Shown piece after piece: positions 5,092 through 5,515 of a stretch of DNA of 5,515 nucleotides. Every line of letters starts with the position of its first letter. Position 1 is the stretch's first letter. The notes beneath the pieces were generated by a model, which searched no databases, was not told the DNA's origin, and was given only the letters and a program-made list of their open reading frames with translations. Location of the stretch: the NCBI GenBank assembly GCA_937914785.1, contig CALGIV010000247.1:1-5515 (forward strand). Reading direction: 5' to 3'. Position numbers and translations under genes: made by a program. The DNA comes from an uncultured Eubacteriaceae bacterium (GTDB taxonomy: Bacteria; Bacillota; Clostridia; Eubacteriales; UBA1433).

Positions 5092-5515
5092 ATGAATTTT
5101 AAACAAGTATCCGGCAGTGTCAGCGCCGCAAAAGGGTTTTCCGCTTCAGGCGTACACTGCGGTATCCGTAAAAACAAAACGAAAAAAGACCTGGCGCTCA
5201 TCGTCAGTGAAACCAGAGCCAATGCGGCATGTACTTTTACGACGAATAAAGTTAAGGCCGCACCACTCAAGCGCAATATGTGCAGCGTTGCCGACGGCTA
5301 TGCGCAGGCGATTATCGTCAACAGCGGCATCGCCAATTCCTGCACGGCCGACGGCGATGAAACGGCCGAAGGTATGGCGATGATCTGCGCCGAAGCGCTG
5401 GGCATCTCGCCCGACGACGTCATCGTCGGCTCCACAGGCGTCATCGGCGTCTCTCTGCCGCTGGAACCGATCCGAAATGCGATGGACAGTCTCGTAGAAA
5501 ACTTAGACGAAAAAG
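5092..5515 (+). CDS. argJ: Bifunctional glutamate N-acetyltransferase / amino-acid N-acetyltransferase ArgJ, N-terminal part (cut by window end)
   Basis: ArgJ transfers the acetyl group from N-acetylornithine to glutamate (and in bifunctional forms also uses acetyl-CoA), closing the cyclic arginine pathway. The frame is open from the ATG at 5092 to the window edge (141 codons plus one base) of a protein usually about 400 residues long. Recognisable family segments are the AKGFSASGVHCGIR start (13-26), KKDLALIVSETRANAACTFTTNKVKAAP (31-58), and GSTGVIGVSLP (113-123), whose Thr115-Gly116 correspond to the oxyanion-hole pair. The autoproteolytic Thr that begins the beta chain is downstream of the window. 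The ribosome binding site AAGGGG (5076-5081) begins at the last base of the argC stop and is 10 bases before the ATG. The usual VNSGNANA motif reads VNSGIANS here (76-83), a small departure. Whether it is bifunctional or ornithine-only cannot be judged from sequence alone. Confidence 0.95.
   Translation, partial: MNFKQVSGSVSAAKGFSASGVHCGIRKNKTKKDLALIVSETRANAACTFTTNKVKAAPLKRNMCSVADGYAQAIIVNSGIANSCTADGDETAEGMAMICAEALGISPDDVIVGSTGVIGVSLPLEPIRNAMDSLVENLDEK

Overview
The window looks like ordinary chromosome from a low-to-mid GC Bacillota (Firmicutes). The strongest evidence is a DnaD-type primosome protein encoded directly upstream of a DnaC/DnaI-type helicase loader, a pairing characteristic of this phylum. 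Strong purine-rich ribosome binding sites (an exact AGGAGG before the loader) and TATAAT-type promoters agree. The mix of gene content and base composition would suit a Negativicutes-like anaerobe, but that finer placement is only a guess.

Layout. Positions 2-568 (+) hold the C-terminal half of an LDH2-family malate/L-lactate-type dehydrogenase, followed by a GC-rich hairpin that may end its transcript. Positions 569-1172 carry no convincing gene. This gap contains a roughly 190 bp imperfect palindrome (806-997) with nested hairpins. Two smaller hairpins lie beside it and a 10 bp direct repeat lies outside it. It is the least explained part of the window. Positions 1173-1949 (-) encode a ZupT-like ZIP divalent-metal transporter. 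It diverges from the dnaD-like gene (2040-3005, +) across a 90 bp intergenic region with a candidate promoter on each strand. The helicase-loader ATPase (2989-3954, +) overlaps the end of the dnaD-like gene, so the two are almost certainly co-transcribed and translationally coupled. After an 84 bp gap with a good promoter and an ARG-box-like operator come argC (4039-5076, +) and the start of argJ (5092 to the window end, +), the first two genes of an arginine biosynthesis operon.

How the genes work together. The DnaD-like protein and the AAA+ loader would act together to load the replicative helicase. ArgC makes N-acetylglutamate semialdehyde. ArgJ recycles the acetyl group from N-acetylornithine to glutamate, giving the cyclic arginine route, and the operator suggests ArgR/AhrC repression by arginine. 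The dehydrogenase and the metal transporter are independent units. I see no phage, CRISPR, toxin-antitoxin or defence system here. The only candidate for something undescribed is the structured intergenic element, which could be a small mobile repeat (MITE-like) or a structured RNA.
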